Positions 5,822 to 9,027 of a stretch of DNA of 9,027 bases are shown here, in pieces. Numbering within the stretch: the stretch's first letter is position 1; the number at the start of each line of letters is the position of its first letter. Position numbers and translations under genes: made by a program. Source of the stretch: Candidatus Zixiibacteriota bacterium (lineage in GTDB: Bacteria; Zixibacteria; MSB-5A5; SM1-73). The stretch is from positions 808,672 through 817,698 of the forward strand of contig CP070839.1 in NCBI GenBank assembly GCA_020341875.1, given 5' to 3'. The notes under the pieces were generated by a model, which saw nothing but the letters and a program-made list of their open reading frames with translations, was not told the DNA's origin and made no database searches.

Positions 5822-5921
5822 GCTGGTGCCTGTTCGATCCTGTTAAGTTAAGAGGATGAACGGCACCTGCAGTTTCGCAGACCTGGTGTGACCGGACCTT
5901 CGCGGTCTGTCCCGGGACCAG
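5822..5921 (+). ncRNA. Two adjacent hairpins upstream of mlaD: possible structured RNA
   Basis: First hairpin: GGTGCC (5825-5830), GTTC (5832-5835) and ATCC (5837-5840) pair with GGAT (5854-5857), GAAC (5858-5861) and GGCACC (5862-5867). That is 14 pairs with two single-base bulges and a 13-nt loop. Second hairpin: CTGGT (5883-5887) pairs with ACCAG (5917-5921), enclosing CGGACC (5893-5898) paired with GGTCTG (5904-5909) across a TTCGC loop. No T run follows either one. The element sits 62 nt before the mlaD start. It could be a leader regulating mlaD, a small RNA, or the processed end of the EIIAB message. I do not recognise a known riboswitch class in it. Confidence 0.4.
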
Positions 5922-5982
5922 AAGGCGGCCGGAAGAGAGCAACACGGTTTGTGTTCTTAACTCCGGGAGATGAAGGACCAAA

Positions 5983-6879
5983 GTGAGCAACAAAAGCGTA
6001 GAACTGAGGGTGGGATTGGTGGTGCTTGTCTCATGCGCCATTCTGATCCTGGGATTGATCTGGGTTAAGGGTATCCGGTTCAACCAGACCCGGTACAGGT
6101 ACGCGGTCATCTTTCCCAACGTAGGCTCTCTGGAGGTGGGTGATCCGGTCTCGGTCTCCGGAGTGCCCAAGGGAAAAGTGGAGAAGATACAACTGCACCA
6201 GGGGGACGTCCTGGTCGCCCTAAACCTAACCCAGGACGTGGTGCTGAAGAAGGATGCTGAGTTCACCGTGATGAACGTAGGCCTGATGGGAGAACGATTC
6301 ATCGCCGTTAAGACCGGCTATTCCGACACGCTTTTGGATCTTTCCCAGCCCATTCGTGGATATTACGACACCGGCATTCCCGAGGTGATGGGAAGGATGG
6401 GGGAGATGATCGACCAGGTGAAATGCTTAGCAGAGAATCTGGAAGCGGTGGTGGGAACCAAGTCTTCCCAGGATGCACTGGTCAAGGTCATCAAGAACTT
6501 AAAGGAGATCACCGATAAGACCAACGCCCTATTAGACCGGAACCAAGAGAAGTTCGATCGGACCTTAAGCGACCTGTCGTATACCTCCGCAGAGCTGAAG
6601 ATGATGGTGGGAGAAAACAAGAGCAAGTTCCAGAGTACGGTGGACAATTTCAGCTCGGCCTCGGAAAAACTGAACAGCATTACCACCACCCTGGACTCCC
6701 TCTCCGTCTCCCTGAACAAGTTGAGCTCAAGAATCGAAAGCGGAGAAGGAACTTTGGGACAGCTTATGAACGACACCACCCTGTACCAAGAAATTAAGAA
6801 AACCACCCAGAATGTCGATTCATTAATATTGGACATAAAGAGACATCCCAAGAAGTATCTGAAGTTCAGCATCTTCTAA
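5983..6879 (+). CDS. mlaD: MlaD-like MCE-domain lipid-transport protein
   Basis: MCE proteins form periplasmic rings that bind lipid and work with an MlaE-type permease and MlaF-type ATPase to move phospholipid between membranes. The 298-residue product shows one N-terminal membrane helix (about 10-28), an MCE domain (about 37-115: VIFPNVGSLEVGDPVSVSGV, KGKVEKI, NVGLMGERFIAVKTG), then a long helical, coiled-coil-prone segment (about 135-250). The end is conserved: GEGTLGQLMNDTTLYQEIKK and HPKKYLKFSIF. This layout is the MlaD-like type common in FCB and deltaproteobacterial genomes. The start is GTG, with AAGGA (5973-5977) 5 nt upstream. Neither MlaE nor MlaF is beside it within the window, so its partners must be elsewhere. 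The specific substrate is inferred from the family. Confidence 0.92.
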   Translation: MSNKSVELRVGLVVLVSCAILILGLIWVKGIRFNQTRYRYAVIFPNVGSLEVGDPVSVSGVPKGKVEKIQLHQGDVLVALNLTQDVVLKKDAEFTVMNVGLMGERFIAVKTGYSDTLLDLSQPIRGYYDTGIPEVMGRMGEMIDQVKCLAENLEAVVGTKSSQDALVKVIKNLKEITDKTNALLDRNQEKFDRTLSDLSYTSAELKMMVGENKSKFQSTVDNFSSASEKLNSITTTLDSLSVSLNKLSSRIESGEGTLGQLMNDTTLYQEIKKTTQNVDSLILDIKRHPKKYLKFSIF

Positions 6880-7051
6880 ATCGGATTTGTGTTCTTTCCA
6901 CGGCATCAGGCTGTGTCAGGGGGCGGAAACAGGTAAACACACCAGATCACGGCAGTTGAAGGCAGGAGTCTGTTCTTCGTTTCGACAAGTCTGGCTTCTC
7001 TTGCCTTTCCCAGAGAATCAGAGACAACGATTCCTTGAATTCGGGGCCCGT

Positions 7052-9027
7052 ATGAAAAAGGTAAAATTCGCTTTCGCCATTCACAATCATCAGCCGGTAG
7101 GGAACTTCGAGCACGTCTTCGAACACGCCTTCACCCATAGCTATCTCCCTTTCCTGGAGATCCTGGAGAGACATCCTCGTTTCAAGATAAGCTTGCACTT
7201 CTCCGGAATTCTGCTCGAGTGGATAAAGGAACATCATCCGGAGGCCTTCGAGAAGCTGAGAGCCTTAGTCGCAAGAGGTCAGGTGGAGATGCTCACCGGA
7301 GGTTACTATGAGCCCATACTTGCAGTGATACCGGATAGGGATAAGATCGGGCAGATCACCAAATTGAGCGGTTTCCTGAAAGAGGAATTCAATACCGAGC
7401 CGCAGGGAATGTGGCTGGCGGAGCGGATCTGGGAGCCCCATCTTCCCAAACCGATCTCTCAGGCCGGGGTCAAATACACCATCGTGGACGATTCACATTT
7501 CAAGTTCTCAGGGCTCTCCGACGATCAGCTTCTGGGTTACTATATCACCGAGGAGGAGGGGCACGTACTGGCCCTGTTACCCTCGGCTAAATTCCTGCGC
7601 TACTCCATCCCCTTTAAGGAGCCGGAGGAGACGGTTAAGTACTTCAAGAAGATTGCCACCGAGGATGGGCAAAACCTCATCCTGTATGGTGACGATGGCG
7701 AGAAATTCGGGGTCTGGCCCAAGACGTATGAGCACTGTTTCAAAGATCGATGGATCGAAAGATTCTTCGACGAGATTGAGCGCAATTCGGATTGGATAGA
7801 GATGATTCACTTAAAGGATGCCCTAAACATACTTCCTCCCAAAGGACGAGTCTATCTTCCGACCGCCTCCTATCACGAGATGGCGCAGTGGACTCTGCCT
7901 CCGGGTGCCTTCCGGGAGTATGAGGAGTTCGAGAACATCCTCAAGGATCAGAATCTGGATGAGCGATTCGGCATATTCGTCAGGGGCGGCTTCTGGAGGA
8001 ACTTCCTGGCAAAGTATCCCGAGGCGAATAATATGCATAAGAAGATGCTCCAGCTCAGCCAGAGAATCGAAGAACTGGGGCAAAAGAAGAGTATAAACAG
8101 GAGCAAGTTGAACCAGGCCAAGGACCTTCTGTGGAGGGGGCAGTGTAACTGTTCTTACTGGCATGGGGTCTTCGGCGGTCTCTACCTGCCGCATCTTCGC
8201 TCTGCTGTTTACAGGAACCTGATTGAAGCTGAGAAGATAACAGATGAGCTAACACATACCGCCAAGAATTGGGTCGATCACCAGGTCTTTGATTTTGACA
8301 AGGATGGCAATGATGAGCTCGTGGTCTCCAGCCCGATTTTCGGCCTCTACTTCTCTCTCTCCTCCGGTGGCAGCCTGTTCGAACTCGATTTCAAGCCGAA
8401 GAACGCAAACCTCCTTGACACCTTGTCCAGGCGAGAGGAGGGTTACCACAAGAGGCTTCTGGAGTCACAGGAAAAACGCAAAGACGAGGGGAACGGACCG
8501 GTTGCCAGTATCCACGATCAGGTCATCACCAAAGAGGAGGGGTTAGAGGAGTTCCTGACCTACGACTGGTATCGCCGCGGCTCACTGATCGACCATTTCC
8601 TGGGGGAAGCGACCAAACTGGAGGGCTTCGCCACCTGCCAATATCCCGAACAGGGTGATTTCGTCAACCAGCCTTACCGGTGTAAGATCGAAAAAGGAAG
8701 AAAGGGGGTTGACATTACCCTGTACCGGGACGGATTTGTCTGGATGAGGGATAAGAAAGCTCCCATCACTGTGGTCAAGACAATCTCCCTTACCCCGCGT
8801 GGGTCGGACCTTACTGTCTCCTACACCCTGATAAACAACTCCCCGGGCAAGGTCAATCTGTGGTTCGGGATTGAGTTTGGCTTTGCCGTTCCCTGGCAAG
8901 AGGATGCAAAGAGCTTCTCCTACGTCAAAGATCATGAGGTCGAGGCCAAGGAGTTAGCCATGTTGGGCAATGCGGCCAGGTGCAGTGAATTCGGGATAAG
9001 AGACGACCATCTTAAGCTGGACGTAAA
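7052..9027 (+). CDS. GH57 4-alpha-glucanotransferase/alpha-amylase (3' end outside window)
   Basis: GH57 enzymes act on alpha-1,4-glucans; this subtype (like Thermococcus litoralis 4-alpha-glucanotransferase) transfers or hydrolyses maltodextrin chains in the cytoplasm. All five GH57 regions are present: HNHQP (11-15), GGYYEP (83-88), WLAERIWEP (121-129) with the presumed nucleophile Glu124, LYGDDGEKFG (211-220) containing the presumed acid/base Asp, and TASYHEMAQW (271-280). Downstream are the RGGFWRNFL, CNCSYWHGVFGGLYLP and NLLDTLSRRE blocks of the associated alpha-helical and beta-sandwich domains (DUF1925/DUF1926 type). The frame is intact through 658 codons to the last base with no stop, so the gene is truncated by the window. 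ATG 7052 is chosen because the family begins just before HNHQP; the ribosome-binding site (GGGG at 7043-7046) is weak, and the frame is open further upstream. Amylase and transferase activities cannot be separated by motif alone. No signal peptide is seen. Confidence 0.95.
   Translation, partial: MKKVKFAFAIHNHQPVGNFEHVFEHAFTHSYLPFLEILERHPRFKISLHFSGILLEWIKEHHPEAFEKLRALVARGQVEMLTGGYYEPILAVIPDRDKIGQITKLSGFLKEEFNTEPQGMWLAERIWEPHLPKPISQAGVKYTIVDDSHFKFSGLSDDQLLGYYITEEEGHVLALLPSAKFLRYSIPFKEPEETVKYFKKIATEDGQNLILYGDDGEKFGVWPKTYEHCFKDRWIERFFDEIERNSDWIEMIHLKDALNILPPKGRVYLPTASYHEMAQWTLPPGAFREYEEFENILKDQNLDERFGIFVRGGFWRNFLAKYPEANNMHKKMLQLSQRIEELGQKKSINRSKLNQAKDLLWRGQCNCSYWHGVFGGLYLPHLRSAVYRNLIEAEKITDELTHTAKNWVDHQVFDFDKDGNDELVVSSPIFGLYFSLSSGGSLFELDFKPKNANLLDTLSRREEGYHKRLLESQEKRKDEGNGPVASIHDQVITKEEGLEEFLTYDWYRRGSLIDHFLGEATKLEGFATCQYPEQGDFVNQPYRCKIEKGRKGVDITLYRDGFVWMRDKKAPITVVKTISLTPRGSDLTVSYTLINNSPGKVNLWFGIEFGFAVPWQEDAKSFSYVKDHEVEAKELAMLGNAARCSEFGIRDDHLKLDV

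Noticed and set aside
5832..5841. GTTCGATCC resembling a tRNA T-loop
   Set aside because: Flanking bases do not form a T-stem, acceptor or anticodon arm. The bases are better explained by the long hairpin at 5825-5867.
5856..5891. Eleven-codon frame with AAGAGG just before the ATG
   Set aside because: No spacer between the putative ribosome-binding site and the ATG, and the sequence lies in the 3' arm of a stable hairpin.
5799..6302. 167-codon minus-strand frame over the EIIB-mlaD gap and the start of mlaD
   Set aside because: It overlaps the conserved MCE domain in antisense and crosses both hairpins; no domain and no convincing ribosome-binding site.
6959..7007. AAGGCA/TGCCTT inverted repeat before the GH57 gene
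   Set aside because: Only six pairs with a 37-nt loop and no T run; the 172-nt spacer shows no convincing terminator or promoter.
1..9027. Search for CRISPR arrays, insertion sequences, attachment sites and phage or defence genes
   Set aside because: No regularly spaced repeats, transposase or integrase motifs, or terminal inverted repeats were seen. All recognised genes are conserved chromosomal types.

Overview
The window reads as chromosomal DNA from a Gram-negative (LPS-exporting) bacterium of moderate GC, with frequent AGG/AGA arginine codons. All nine recognisable genes lie on the + strand. The lpt-rpoN-hpf order is shared with Proteobacteria. An HPr kinase in place of ptsN/rapZ, a lipoprotein-type LptC, an MlaD ending in KKYLKFSIF and a GH57 glucanotransferase point instead to a deltaproteobacterium-like or FCB/candidate-phylum lineage. 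That placement is inference from gene content, not a phylogeny.

Region 1 (1-3076), envelope export and sigma-54: lptC (49-606), lptB (687-1424) and rpoN (1591-3045, or 1513-3045 from the upstream start) are co-directional. No lptA lies between lptC and lptB. Two promoter-like sites share a TATCTTG / AGTCCGA signature, one before lptC and one before rpoN. A GC-rich hairpin with a short T run follows rpoN.

Region 2 (3046-3392) is a 347-nt gene-free stretch. It holds two terminator-like hairpins, then a long imperfect stem (3250-3328) ending in a T-rich run, then a good sigma-70-type promoter for hpf.

Region 3 (3393-5779), ribosome hibernation and phosphotransfer signalling: hpf, hprK (TTG start), a mannose-family PTS EIIA and EIIB, closely packed. 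The 92-nt gap between hprK and EIIA contains a 7-bp perfect dyad and a sigma-54-type -24/-12 element with correct GG-N10-GC spacing. No EIIC, EIID, HPr or EI is present and the next gene is unrelated, so the EIIA/EIIB pair may work as a regulatory phosphorelay or may rely on partners elsewhere.

Region 4 (5780-6879): a 203-nt intergenic region with two adjacent stable-looking hairpins, then mlaD, a membrane-anchored MCE-domain lipid-transport protein without mlaE or mlaF beside it.

Region 5 (6880-9027): a 172-nt spacer and a GH57 4-alpha-glucanotransferase/amylase that runs off the window end.

The coding content is largely conserved. The most interesting unexplained material is non-coding: the element before hpf, the sigma-54-like control region before the PTS genes and the double hairpin before mlaD. 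I saw no CRISPR array, insertion sequence, tRNA or rRNA.
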